A stretch of 64,000 nt of DNA from Cenococcum geophilum 1.58 (taxonomy: Eukaryota > Ascomycota > Dothideomycetes > Gloniales > Gloniaceae): assembly GCA_001692895.1 (NCBI GenBank), contig KV748181.1, positions 3,229,640 through 3,293,639 on the forward strand. The letters run 5' to 3'. Positions 10,301 to 25,300 of this stretch are shown one piece after another. Position 1 is the stretch's first letter. Every line of letters begins with the position of its first letter. The position numbers were made by a program, and so were the translations under genes. Under the pieces are notes generated by a model. The model was not told where the DNA came from. It was given only the letters and a program-made list of their open reading frames with translations, and did no database searches.

Positions 10301-13300
10301 TTCTTTACTATTTTATTTTGGTGTGCAGTATACGGGGTAGAGGCCTTAGTGACTATGCCTTCGTTCTTAAAGAAATCGGTTATATCCTTACTAAACCACT
10401 TAGCAGCTCCATCTAATCGGAAGCAGCTAATTATTATCCCTATTTAAGTCTTAATTATATAGACGAACTGCTTTAAGGTAGAGGCTGTAGAGCCTCTATT
10501 TAATATATAGTAGATCCATCTAAAGCGTGTTTAGTTATTAGTAAATAATACCTAGTACTTCTCTCAGTAAAGACCTTTATGTTTTAATGGCCTAACTACA
10601 TTATCGTGCACTTTTTTAAATATGCGATTACTGCGTTGTTAAGGGCGTCTTAATATTTACTTCTTAGCCTTTTTAAAATAACAGTCCTCGCAATAAAATG
10701 GCTTATCCTTAGTAACTATAATCCCCTTTATGCTTCTAGCTAGTTAACGTATCTAGTTAGGAGGAAGATGTTATAGTCTCTTGTACTAAGTCTCTATAGT
10801 AGCTTTAGTAAGCACGCCTTTCTTATAGAGGCGCGATTGTATGGTAGCCAGAGCTATTGCAAAAGGGACCTCTATAGGGTTGTCTACTAGTATAAACGAA
10901 TTAAGTCCATTGATGTATAGGATGTAGGCTATTTTTGCCCAATCTTTAACGAAGTTAATTGTGTTATAGACCGTTAAAGAAGACTCCCTTTTCTCATAGA
11001 ACACTAAGCGAGACGACATTTATAAAGAAGTTAGGATAGTAATATACTTTGGTAAATATAATTATATAGGCTAAGTAGTTAGTTTAGGCGACTATAAGCT
11101 TAACTAATCTAACGCCAATAGCCTTTATTAGGCCTCCTCCTGTCTAAATTTAGATAGGTTTAATTTTCTAATACTAGACAAACTTCCTAATATTGTTACC
11201 TATGTAAATATTTGAGCAACTATTAGCTATCTAGAAGTCCTTAATATTCGTTCTTAAAGCTATAGCTGCTGGCCTAATAACCTAGGTAGTAAAGATCGAT
11301 CTAGTTGCTAAATTAGTAGCTTGAGAGGGGCGATTAAATGTCCCCTTAGAGGCCTTATTAGTAGTTATTAAGGCTGCTCTATTACCTAAGCGCTAAGGTT
11401 ATCTCTCTCTAGGTCTCCACTATTTGGGCCTTAGGTAGGCGTGCTTTATCTAGTAATTTTCCTTGCTACCTAGATGACCTAGCTTATACTATCCGCACTT
11501 ATTTAAGGCATCCTTGATAGGGCCTTAATTGCCTAATAAGGCACCACAGCTAGCTCCCCTACTACCTCTGCCTTAACTATTGCCGCGACTATAGCTGTTG
11601 CCGCGTCCTTGACCGGAGTTACCTGGTGGCTTATTAACTAAGGCAAAGCTCTTAAGTAAGTCCTTTCGCTAAGCCTTATCGGTAAGGTCAGTAATTAATT
11701 AAACTAGTATAATCGTGTGGCCGTCGCGAATCTTATTACGTTAGATTTAAGCCTATATAGGGAAGTATTCGTCAACGGCGTTAATAAATTAATAGTTAAT
11801 AATCTTATTATCTAGGGCAAGCTTTACCTACTTAACTCCTTAAACCGCTTCTTAGTAATAGCTTAAGAAAGTAGTAACCGCTTAGTCTAATTAAAAACGG
11901 AGCTTAATAAAAGTCTTCTATATATTGGCCTTATGGATTAAGCCACGGGCCTTAAACGCCTGCTTAAGGTAATTAATGTAGTCCTTTGCCGTCTGCTTAT
12001 ATTCTAAGGTAGTAAGGATCTTATTGTTAATTATACTAAGGATAACTAAATAGACTTTACCGTCTTCCTTGCTGTACTATTTAAACTCCTTATTATACTT
12101 ATAGGAGAGTGCCTTATTGGCTGAGCGAATTAAATTATTAGTATCCGCAATAATTTGAGACCTCTTAAGGATCTCGTCTCGCTCCTCCTTGTCAACATCC
12201 TTTAGTACTTAATTAATAGATATCGTAGGTTTTTCTTCCTAGAGCTTTAGGTAGAGGGGTGGGCCCGTATCTTCCTAAATAATATGCAGAAGGCCCTTAC
12301 CACATAGGTACGTGCTAAGCTGCGTCTAATATTGGGTCTAATTTAAACCGTCTTTTTTAAGGCGTTGAATGCCTGGATAGTTTTTACCCATGGCGACACG
12401 TAAATAAATAAATTTAATGCGTAAATACACGAACTTAACGCGTAGATTTGATAATAAGAAATAATGCAGAGCAGTAAGGAATAACCTAGCACGGGTGTGG
12501 TAACCCTTGATGCAACCTGTGGTAAGGTGTTAATCTTCTAACGTCGCAGCTTGGTAGCAACGAGTGCTCATAACCTGATGAACTGAATGATATTGAATGA
12601 ATGAATGAAGCTATGGAATCTAACTACGAGGAATATAGGCCTTGATATAGGCCTATATCTACGGGGTCCGGGGTGACTACTACGGATACCGAAGTAGTTG
12701 CTGCGGGGACCGAACAAGAAGGGACTCTGCTTATGTAAGCAGGAAACGCATGTGGAGGACTCCTCCAGTACCATCGTCACATATCCGTAGACTCCGTGTA
12801 AAGCTCCGTATCTGTGTCTATAGGAAAGGTCGTTCTGGTTAACTAATCCGTGGGCGTTAAGACGGGCGGCAATCGATTAATAAGGGGGGTTAAAGGGAGA
12901 GGCTCTCGCAGAGGCCCCAAGACGCTGATTGACCGTGTTTCTGATGTTCTGTCAGCCGTATACTGATTTCCTAATCAGGCCTAGTGCCTGCGTGCCTGCG
13001 TGCCTGCGGTAATGCATCTTTAACTGCCGATTGAAGACGTCTGACCGGACGGCGACGGGTAACTAATTTGATCTGGCTGCGATAACGTACGATCGACTGA
13101 CGTTTAAATAGGGTATTAGGTCGGCCCGGTCTAAAGCTCTAGCTAATCCGACTTGACCGTAGAGGCGGCGTCTGATTGATTAAGATTTAACTAAGGCTCT
13201 GGCTTGACTTAAGGTGTCTTCTGCTGCACGTGCGATTAAGGCTTCGCATTACAGGCGTTCAGTTAAGCTTCCGTATCGTTGTCTAATCGAGACTCTGCAT

Positions 13301-16300
13301 CGTCGTATGCTTAATCAAGGCTTGGAGTCCGTCGACGTTCTACTAAGGCTCTGCATCCGCAGGCTCTGCATCTACGGACAATCGATTAAGACTTAGGCTG
13401 TGCAGTCGTTCGGTCAAAGCTCTATATCCATGCAGTTGATTAAGGCCCCGCATTGTATAATTAAGGCTCTCGGTATCCTTTAGACGTCCAATCCAGAGAC
13501 CTGTCTTATGACTTCCTCCCTTGTAAGCATAAACGGCGGCTTCCAGTAGACCATTTTCGCGGGCCCGGTGCTTTTCTAGAACGTCTTTTGTAGCTGCTTT
13601 CTTCCCTCTCTAGGCTGTCCTTGCTTTTGACTCTTTCGGTATATCCTTAGGCTTTTGCGGCTGCTTCTTTGCGGCCAGGATCCGGGCAGTAACACTTGGC
13701 AGTAACTTTACTGCCCGAATCTTTTAATCGGCGGCGGCTTAGCAGGCGGTCAGGGTAGCCAAGGCACTACTCGGGCACCTATTTTACTAGTAAAAGCCAT
13801 ACAAATACAATATTCACCAATACCCCCTTACCCCGGCATGCCCCGCAGGCTACTACACGGTTAAACGGACGTACACATTACCGCCAAGATTCTCAACACC
13901 GCTTAATCGCCACCCAAGCTTTATATAAATACGTGGTAATAGCTCCCTACGCTCTAGACCGAGACCTTTACCCAAAATAGACGCCTCTACCTCTGTTACC
14001 GCCGCTACCGCGCCCTAGGAAACCCAGCCAGCCAAATAGAAGGCCTATAAGAAGCTAAGAAACGAGAACGCAATCGCGGAAACGCAGGCAGCTATTTAAC
14101 CAATCCCTCCTAAACACTTACTCGAGCCGGAAGCTAGTAAGCACTCTAGCGTTCTAAATAGGTGTAGTTATCTTATTGCTTTAAAGAAAGAATAGGAAAG
14201 GAATAAGTTGCCGTAGTGGATTCGACGACCTCCCCTCCCTTAGCCCCTCTCTTAACAGCATAGACAATGTGGCATTTTCTAGCACGTCCAAGTTATAAAT
14301 TAGTATTGTGGGACCCACCAAATACAATAATATAACCGTGCGGTGGCGTGTCTCGGAGTACTTCGGTGTCAAAGCGCCCGGGATGTTTATTTACCATCTG
14401 CTTGCTCTTCTCCTAAGGTGACCCTCCCTCTCGAGTCCTTGTTCGAATTACCTTTGTAACTCGTAAGTTAACTCTCAAACAAATTGCTTTTACACGTCGA
14501 TTTGCCTCTGGCTTCTCTTAATCGTTAGAAATTTAGGGCGTCTCTACCACTACAGTAGCAGAGGCACCCTAAATTTAACACCACGCTAAGTATTATGACT
14601 TTCCTCTAGTGACCGAGCAACCCCAAATCTTGTTAGGCTAGCTCTAAATTAATACAACCGTAGAATATACTATACCACTGCGCCGCAAGGACTTTTAGTT
14701 GTAATCTTATAAATTTAATTAAAATATAAACCCCTCACGATTAAATATTTCCACATGCAACACCATGCCAAGGATTACGATGTAGATTACTTAGACATAG
14801 CTTTACTGCGATGCAACGGCTCTACGCCGATCGATTGATCTACGGCTCTAAAATCTAGATCTATAACACTAAAAACAAGCTCCAAGCCGCTGATTTTACA
14901 CCGGCAGAACGAAACTTGGCAAGAGATTCGGGCAGTAAAGTTACTGCCAAGTGTTACTGCCCGGATCCTGGCCGGCTTCTTTGCCCTCGCTGCTGGCAGT
15001 ACGCTTTGACCTCGCGTATCCTTGATCTTCTTCCGGCTTAAGAGCCTTCCCTAGTGTTGTCTTTTGCTCCTAGTCTCTTGATTGCTGTCCTGCTGGCTCT
15101 ACGTTTTGCCTAAGTCGTCCTCGATATCTTTGAAGCCATCTGGTAGCAGCTTCTTAGTTGCTGTAACTACCTCCGTCGCATATTCCTTGTCTTGCATTCT
15201 CAATACAGTCCTTCATCAAGACGACCTCTGAGGAAAAGACTGAACCCCCGTACGCCCAATTCTTGTTCCCTTGTAATCCTTGACAAGGTCCTTTACTAGC
15301 TTAGGGGTCGTTCGGTTGCACCTCCGTTTCAGTATGGAGGCTCCATATTGTAACCGAAATGGAGCTCAAATATGAATATGAGGGTGTCGTTCGGTAAATA
15401 TGACGACTTTTGAATATGGAGCTCCTCCATATCGGTAAGCGCGGCAAATTTGCAAGCTATACTGTATACAGTAGTTGAAATGAGGTTCTTGGCACCGTTT
15501 CAATATGTAGCCTCGAGCTCCTGTTCCATATTCCATTTCAATATGGAGCTCTCGCATACGCGCAAAGTAACGACTTCTTCCGATATAGTGACTCCACACG
15601 CCCTAATTGCGATACTGCTGTCGCATTTATAAGCCTTATATAATAATATAATTTTAACATTTACAATTGTGATAAGCTTGTTTCTAGGGCGTCGCGGGCG
15701 TCGCGGGCGTCGCTGTAACTCTACCACGGCTCCTACGGGAGGTGGGCAAAGATGTAAGAAACGTCAATCGCAGAGAGGGCGTTGGCCGAGGAGGAGGCTC
15801 CATTGCTACACCAAAGTAGGGAGTCGCGATAGAGGCCTAGTGGCAGAGAGAGGCTCATTTAAATCGCTCACCGACGTTAATTACGCATTATGCGAAGTCA
15901 AATATGGAGCCTTATTATAGAGCTGCAACCGAACAATCAACTCAATTACATATTCAAATGAGCCATGGTAGTAGCCGCCACTAATTCCAAAACGGGCGAC
16001 ACTAAAAGGCGCACGGATTGAACAGATATGAAATGGAGGCGATTTGCAACCGAACAACCCCTTAGCCAGATACGGCCTGGTTCCGTCTTAGTCGCATAAG
16101 GATGGTTTAGGCTTAACGTGGTCAGCCGTGCCCTATGTACGATCTCTTGTAGAGCATCTTTGTTAGTGCCTCTTCGTATACTGCTTTATCGTTCCGTGGT
16201 GCTTATTTTCTAATATCATGCTGCTGCCTTTATATAGGTCCCTTCCTCGCCGCAGTGCCCGTCCTTGTCGTGCAGCTGGCGCAGTACTGAGTTCGAATGG

Positions 16301-19300
16301 CAGTGACAGTCGTGCTGCGATCAGCTGTCGTTCGATTAAGGGATAAGGTCGGCCCGGTCGAAGGCTCTAATTTGACGACATTCGACTGATTTGATTCAGT
16401 GACGGTGACGTGCTGGTATCGAGGCTCTGGCTTGATTCGTTTCTTCGACTGGTCGTGGCAGTCGTTCGATTGATCAAGGCTTCCGTGCAGTCATTCGATC
16501 AAGACTCTGCGTCTGGCTCTGCATCTGGCTCTGCATCGTACAATCGATCAATTGAGGCTCGTGGTGCCCGTTTCCATCGTGTAGCTGGCGCATTGTCGAA
16601 TTCCAGGGGCGGTGTAGAGTTCTGCCGGTTCTACTGCCGAATGGACCAATTAGGATTTTCCATCCCCGAGATGGAAAATCGCTATTGGCTCATTGACAGG
16701 CGGTGAGCTGAGCTGACATCTTTGCAGCGATTAACGCGTCGCGATCAACGCGTCGCAGTTAAGAAAGTAAGCAAGAAACGAGCTTTAGGAAATACGGTAA
16801 TTAGGCAGACAAATAGAAATCCTTTATACGGCCGTCACCTGCGTCCCCTCCCCCACCTTAGAACTTGACTGTCCCCTAGTTGAATATCCTACACCTATTG
16901 CGGAGCCTGCTGCGGGTTAATGGCTTAAACGTCCGTCTCCAAGACCGTCTCTAAGGGTCGGACGATTTATTCTTCTTCCTAGCTTTAGCTGTCTTATCCG
17001 CAGGCCGTGACCTAATCTGGATGTAATCTCCTAGTTATACATTCTTCTCCTACAGAGCCTGCTGCGGAGCCTGTGGCTTAATGGCTGCCCTGTTGGAAAA
17101 CAAGCCTACAACGATATCACGTGATGAGACTTGTGGGGGGAACCTCTTGGCAGGAATCTGACCAATTAGACAACTTCGACCGTACGGTTAAAGTTCCTTA
17201 AAATCTCTTTAACCACCTATATAGAAGATAAGCAATACATAGAGTTTTAACTCTATAACCAGCCCGCGAAGCCCTACTGCACGCGTCCACGTCGCCGCGG
17301 GTGGAAACATCATCAGGAAATCGTTCCTTTGATGGCCAAGTGCAGAGGCGATGGTAGGGAGCCGTCGCAGCGCGTGCAGCGCGCTGTCGTCGCGGTTCTG
17401 TGGTGTTGAGCTCGCGACGCGTACGAAGCATCGCCCTCAACAACACCAGGAGTCCTACTGCCCCCGCCTAGGGCTCCTGCTCTACCATCTAGGGGGGCTA
17501 TCAAGGGAAACTAGGATACGAAAACCACCCGATGTACGTCTACCTGGCTCGTAGCCAGGCCCGAAACTGGCCTTATTCAGCCAGCCGACGTGGACGACCT
17601 AGACGTACAACAGGACACCCTTGGGCTTGCACTAGCTCTGAGATCGTAAAGGCGGCGAGGGCGTAGGGAACCTCTTTTTATAAGAACTTGTTAAGGTTAA
17701 CGCGTCGCAGATACCTCGTACGAAACTTGTTAAGGCCCCCAAGGCCACCGCGAAGAACTTGTTAAGGCCCTACCTAGAGAACTCGTTAAGGCCCCTCTAC
17801 GAGAGCCTATTCGGTACATCCAGGAGACTCAGAAGAGGGTCTTAATAGGCGTGGTGCGCGCGACCTGGACGAGACAGTGACGCGACAGCGACGCGATAGC
17901 GACGCGACGGCGACGCGACGGCGACCAGACGGCTCAACGAGGTGGAAACACGGGCAAAGCTCTAGGTAGCGGAAACACAGGCCAGCTTCGATGGCCCCAT
18001 GGCGTTCGACCAGGTGACTCACAGGAGGGTCTTAATAGGCGTGGTGCACGCAACCTGACGCAATATGCAGATGCATATATATATGGGGGAGGCTGTAGGG
18101 GGAAACACAGGCCAGTCGGACGAGGTCTCGACAGTTAGAGACACAGGCCAGCTTATAAAAAGGGGGGACACAAGCTTGGTTAGTAGGAGAGGGGGGAGCA
18201 GGTTGCCTGGCATGGGACCTGGTCTATAGCCCCCTCCTGCAAGACACGGTCGGCCTGTCATGAGGAGACTCTTACAGGCAACGCGAAACGGGAATTAAAA
18301 CCTCCCGCGGGGCGTAGTGCGTAGTAGCCACTGCTGGCTCTAGGGACCTCACCCCTTAGCTGGGCTCTGACCCCTAGTGCACCTGGTAGGCAGGCAGGAT
18401 CATGTCTTGGCTGGAGAGACTACTACGTGGCTCGAGAGAACGGATGCGCGTGTCGGTGTACCAATAGACAGGACTGCTCGCTAGGGTAGTACGCTGGTGA
18501 GGGACGCTTAAGGAGCAAACAGGAGTTACTCAGGCGGGAGAGGTTTTGGCTGGGCCTTGACCGTAGAAGGTATACCTAGCTACATTGCAGGATGCAGCTA
18601 CGACGCCCTCGTAGGACTACGCNAGTAGGCGCGTNAGACGGGAGTTGCGACCCCTGTAAATGGCAGCTTATGCCNNCGCTGGCGGAAANAATNAAGANAA
18701 GCGTAAAACTAGAGGCTATNGAAGGCTCCTAAGCCGTNCGAAAGCGTANTAACTCTAGGAGGAAACTCTTATATAGACCGCTGGGGGGCGGACTAGTACT
18801 CGGGCCAATCCCGTTATAAGATATCTGAAAGAACTGGTGAGAATCCCCGTATTAGGTGGTGGCAGCCAACTGCTTATAGACTAGGACTAAAGTACCAGAA
18901 AACTGGGGTAGAGGCCTAGATAAGTAGGCGTGTTGAACTCTACTGTATGACTAGCTAATATATAACTACCTACTAAAGACCACTACTGCCCTACCTGTAT
19001 AGCGATGGGCAAGCCTTGCAAGCACACTACCCCTCTTTGCATTAATTGTAAAGAAAAACACTTTGCTAATAGTAAAGACTGCGAAACTCTTAAAGTAGCT
19101 AAACTAGTACGCGAAGAAGATTCTATGGAAGAATAAAAACAAATACAATCCTAGAAGCCTATTAGGCTTTTAGTAAAATAATAATAGAGAGCAAAGGAAT
19201 AGAAATAAATTGCAAAAGGATAGGGATAGGTATTAGGATTTCGTAGTTTTTCCTACTGTTTTCTCATTCCCTAGTAGTTGTAGTAACTTGGTGTTTTACT

Positions 19301-22300
19301 AAGGGACTATAAACTCCTAGCTTAGGAGCTTATAAACTACTAGGATGTAGCTACTAGTACATATTAAGCTGCCTAGAAAGGATTTATATATATAGAACTA
19401 TAGCGCCATAGCCTAGAGGCTGTATGCGCAGTATTGTACGTAGTATAATACAATGGATTAAAATAAAAAAATAAAAAAAAAGGAGATTACTAGAAGAGAA
19501 ACCTAGAAAACGTACTAAAGAATATTAGCGATAAAATCCGTATAAGGAAGAAGTAGAGAACAACTAGGCCATCTATTTAGCTTAATAATTACTCTAATTA
19601 AGTTAAATATAAAGTAAATCTATAATATAAGCTTATAGCGGCGGTAGTACAAGCCTAACTAAGCAAGTATAACTTTATTTATAATACCGCCGCTACTGTT
19701 TACTGCTATAAGAATTATAAACTTCTTTTTAACTACGTTAATAACGACACTTTATTAAATACAGTTGGTCCCTATAAAGCTTAATTAGTAGGCAAAGAAT
19801 CTATCTCTATATAAACCGCATTACCTAATAAAAGCTATAGAAGCACGCTTACTCTATATAATATTCTTTACGTGCTATATTTACTAGCAAACTTACTATC
19901 TAAAAGTTAATTTAAGGAAATAGGTATCTTCTTTAATAATAAAACTTACAAACTTAAATATAATAGCGAGATAATAGGATACGGACCTGAGGTTTAATAA
20001 TACTACCAATTCGGCAATATAACTACTCCTTAAAATTAATTCTCTAAACAATAAAAAATGATAAAAGTCTACCTATTTAGTATTACTAATTTATATAATA
20101 AAGCCTTGTAGGAAGTACTATAATGGCTTAGTCAAAAGAACAGAATCTACTAGTAGCCAGTAAACGAGAATTCCAAGACAAGGTCTGGAAGAAGGTCGAG
20201 GAAAGGACACGTTTATATACATGGCGCCAAGGCTCGGCCGAGCCCCTGCATCGGCAAAATATAGTACCCTCTTAATGGCCTCAATAGTTAGTGGTTAACG
20301 CAATTGGCGCGCAGTTGAGGGCATTTAGTAACCCGACCGACTAGCCTATGTCGTGTTTTTTTAACACGCAGCCTGCGCGCAACCTGCGTGCAACCTGCGC
20401 GCAACCTACGCATTTGGCATATTTAGAGCCATCTACCTCTATTGTCGGTATCACCCAAGTGCACTTGATTGGCCTATTAACTGATGAATTTGATTCTTGT
20501 CTAATAGGTATTAAAAGCAGAGGATCATCCCTTAACCCGCCGGCGTCCTACTAGAAGCTGGTCCGTGCTTGAACACCAGAATGAAAATAACATGTATAGC
20601 TAATTACTATTATCAATGCCTTCTAATCGTACTTCCAATGATATAGACCTTGCTCAACCGACTCAATATAACGTTTAGCGGGATCGATGTGCTAAAAAGC
20701 CACCACCGAAGCCATGGCCGCTGCCCGATTTTACTCCTATGACGATTCAATTTGGTTGATCTGATTGGCTAGTTCTTATCGATAGCGGTAGGACGCATTC
20801 CGGCGGGTTAAGGGATAAGGATCGCGGTGCCTAAGAAGGGGGTTGATTAGTCACCATAAGGATGACTAATCAAAGACACGACGACGACACGTCGACGACA
20901 CGTAACTACGTAACCTCTGTCCATATATTCCGACAAGTATATTTTAAATAACAAATAATAAATAAAGGATATTTTAAAGGCTAGCAAGATAAATTATATA
21001 TACTTTTTTTTATATAATATATATAGCTAAAAAGTAGCTACTAAGAGTAGTAAATATAGACCTATTTATATCTACCTATTTATATTACCTACCTATCTAT
21101 ATCTGCCTACCTGTCTATATCTACCTGCCTATCTGCGTCTACTTACCTATTTATATCTACTTACCTATCTATATCTACTTACCTATTTATATCTACCTAC
21201 TTATCTGTATCTATCTACCTATTAGCATCTACCTGTTTATACCTACCTATTTATGCTACCTTAATTCAATTAATTAATTAAATCATTTATAGTGTTCGCT
21301 AAATAGTTGTTATTATCTAGTTCTAGCGACGGTTATCTAGCTTTAGCGATAGTTATCTAGCTTTAGTAACAGTTATTTAGTTCTAATAACGTTTTAGTAA
21401 TAGTCGCCTAGTTCTAGCAATAGTTGTTTAGTTTTGGCGACGGTTATCTAGCTCTAGCGACGGTTGTTTAGTTTTAGTAATAATTGTCTAGCTCTAGCGA
21501 TAGTTATCTAGCCTTAGTAATGGTTATCTAGTTCTAGTAACGGTTATCTAGTTTTAGTAATAGTTATCTAGTTTAGTAATAGGTATTTAGTTTTAGTAAT
21601 AGTCCTCTACTAGCTGCCGTTTTAGTACCTCCCTAAGTAGAAAGGATATAAGGGGGGGGGGTAAAAAATAAGGCGGTAGAGGTATATATAGAGGTTATTA
21701 GGAATATAGTGGGGACCTAATATAGCTTTATATAGAGTCTCTATATATAGAGCTTTACGCAGAGCCTTTATATATAAAGCTTTATATAGAGCTTTATATA
21801 GAGCCTTATATAGAGCCTCTAAGTAATAAAATTATATAAGATTGTATAAGATTGTATAAGATTATATATAAAAGTTAAATATATAGTATATAACTTTACC
21901 TTAATTGCATGTTAAGAAATATATAGTTAGCTTTTAAAGTTATCAAGTAGGTTAACTGCGTATTATTTAACTTTTAAATATGTTAAATAGGTTAACTACG
22001 TGTTAAGAAATATACAGTTAGCTTTTAAAGTTATTAAATAGGTCAACTACGTATTATTTAACTTTTACATATATTAAGTTGGTCAATTGCGTATAAAGTT
22101 AGTTAAATTGCATGTTAATTACGCGAAACGCGCTAAATAAAGTCTACTTAGATCTTATCCTGCGAATATTTTCCCAATAACTAGGGTCTATAATAGTACT
22201 GTAACAAATACTACGATGGACTTGTTAATAGACTAGGTATATAGGTTAAAAATAGTCAATAATATAAATATAACTAGTGGAGTAGGTTACCTAATAGATT

Positions 22301-25300
22301 AACTCTAATTATATTCTAAGATTTACTATAAAGAAGAGAACTATCTAAGTAGGAATTATAGTCCTTTAAATATATAATACTGTGCCTAAGAAATATACTA
22401 AGTATATTAGTATATCTTATATTTCTATATTCCTACATTTTTACGTTTTAAACTTATAATATAACTAGCTATATATGTTGGGAATAAAGGCAAATGGTCA
22501 CCATATGAGGTATATTGCCGTCACGTGTGGCAAGTTGCCGTTACGTGCGGCAAGTTGCCATCACGTGCCGCCGCGGCACTAGCGTGGTGAGGAACCTTAA
22601 GTTCCTCACCCCTTTCTTCAAGGAGAACACAGAATTATTATCATACTATCTACGAACCGTAGCTACGTGATATCACCTTGTGTAACCAACAATATAACTT
22701 AGCTACCCCTTATTTTATAGCTTAATTAGTTTTAGTATCTCTTATACTATCCTAACTAACCTATATATGTATCTTTTTAGTAGTTCTACTACCGCTAATA
22801 TAAGGTCTATAACACTATCCCCCTCCTTTTTATCTTTATCCTTAAAGATATCTCCTGTCTCTAAGTTATTTATTAGAGGTATAGCATTCCTATCTTTAAT
22901 TTAATAACCTTTATTATTTCTAATACCTTTTATTAAATCTTTTATATCTAACTATTATAACTAGCTAGTAACTATAATCCTTTTACTTAGTAAAGTTATA
23001 CCGTCCTATTCTTATTATATAGAGAAAAAGTTAGTATATATTATAATCGCGGCTCCGTTTAGTTGCTAACCTTCTTTATATACTAAATATACGCAAGTAA
23101 ATATATAATTGTCCTATAATGCTTAATCTGTTTTTAATATTAAGTATACACGTCTTATTATTCTTTATAACTATTAAATTTCTTATTTAATCTACCTTAG
23201 GGTTTTATATTTAGTCTAAGGTGTTTTATTTTAAGGATAAACTAGTCTTAGCCCTTACTAAGGTATAAAAGCTCTAAAATAACAGGGAGCGGATCTATAC
23301 TAAAGAGTAAAAAGTGTTTAAAGCTTAATAGACTACTTATGCTCAGTTAGTCCGTCTTAAAAAGGGTTATAAAAAGGTATACTTTAAGAAGTAACGTCTT
23401 ACTAGGTAAGGTCTCTATAAGCTTAAGGCTAAGGAGGCTAAAAAGGATTCTAATTAAGAAGAGGCGGAAATAACTAATACGCTAGTAGTAGATCCCTTAG
23501 ATACTTTAGCTTATCTTTAGCTACTTCTTAATATCGCCTAACCTATTTTTCTTTAATACTCTTATGCCTTTTCTATAGCATTTTTTAAGTTCTATAATAG
23601 CTCCTAGGTAGTCTTATTAAGGCCTATTTACTTAACTTTATACTATATTTTATTATTAATATTCTTATAACTAATAATCTTTAAAACTTACTATTTATCT
23701 TCTTCCTATCCTCTATATGTGTCTACTTTATAAACTAGTGGCTTAATATCTCCATGTGCTAGCTCTAGTATTATAATATACTATATAGAGTAGATCTTTA
23801 TTTTAGCTAGTAGGTTTAATTTAAATATAACTAGTAAAATTTATTATATAAATTTAAAAGGTCCTAGTCTAATATAGTCTAACTTCTTACTTAGTCGTTA
23901 ACTCTTAAAAAATTTATATAGTAGTTATACTTTATTCCCCTCCTTAAGATCTAGTCCCTTAAATCTCTTAGTATTATAGTACTTTTTTATTCTTTTCTAT
24001 ACTAACTTTATTAATTCCATAAGGTCTATATAAATATTTATTAACATCTCTATTCTTTACTTAGCTATACTACTCGTTTTCTTTACTTATTATAGTAACA
24101 ACGATATTTTAGGCTTATATCTATAATTCGCCTAAAATAATAATGTCTTTATGCCTTTCTATACTGTCGTATTATATATAAACTATATAACTAGTAGTAA
24201 TAATACCCAATTATTCTATACGTAATTGATATAATACCTTAGATACTATTCTAGCGTTAAATTTAATCTCTCTGTTTAACTATCTATCTATAGATAATAC
24301 AGTATTAATATTACTACGCGAACCCCTTATTCCGCTTAAAATACCTTTTAAAATGCTACTATAAATCTTAAATATCTATCTAATAGAATCTTTATTAGTA
24401 CTTTGTGTTTTATATATACTTTAATATAGATTTTGGCGATATCTTTTACTAGGATTTCTTCTATATATGCTATAAAGTAGGACTATTTAGTTAACTTATC
24501 TACTATTACTAAGATAGTACTATAATTTTATCTAGTAATAGAGTCTCTTAACTTTAGTAACTTTATAATAAAGCCTTATAATATTGTCTCTTATAGACGT
24601 TCTAGCGTCTTAATAGGTTATAGCCCTCTATATAGCTTATGCCTTATTAGCTTATTCCTTTAGCAATCTAGATATTCTTTTATAACTTCTCTTACTAAGC
24701 TATAGATTCCTTAAATAATATTCTCCTTCTAGAGTCTTAATATTAAGCCTATAGCTCTATTATATCCCTAATAAAATTCTTTAATAAATTCTTTTACAAT
24801 GCTCCTTAGCACGTATATTACTTCTTTATTTTTATACTACTTTAAGTTTAGATCCTTATTTTATATTTCTTAAATCTTTTTTACCTAATTACTCTCTAAT
24901 AACTTATGCTCTTAGGTTACTATAATTTTTAAATAATTATACCTAATTAATCCATCTCTATCTTTTTATAATATAGCTTTTCTACTTAGTACGTCAACTC
25001 TCGCGTTTTTAGTACCCTTAGTATATTAAATCTTAAAATAGTGTTCTCTAAGTATCTCTGCCTATCTAACTTATCTTTAGTTAAGTTCTTTTATTATTAG
25101 GAACCCTATTAAGTTCTTATAATCCGTTTTAACTATAAATAGTTTTTCTATACCCTATAAGAATGCTCTTTATTTCTTAAGTGCTATAACTATACCTAAT
25201 AACTCCTTGTTATAGATGTTATAGTTTAACTTTAGTAGTATTATCTTCTAACTATAGTATGCTATTAAATACTATATATTTCCATACTTTTATAGTAAGT

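Larger units (their letters stand above)
7157..12779 (-). mobile_element. Complete Ty1/copia retrotransposon, 5.6 kb
   Basis: The element is bounded by two 204-bp LTRs (7157-7360 and 12576-12779) and a perfect 5-bp duplication CATAT (7152-7156, 12780-12784). A tRNA-type primer site abuts the right LTR, and a G-rich polypurine tract (minus strand) abuts the left one, so it is oriented to the minus strand. The internal part holds one long gag-pol reading path in copia order (gag, protease, integrase, RT, RNase H). The flanks are R repeat on both sides, so it inserted into an R array. The polyprotein is broken by many RIP stops. Confidence 0.93.
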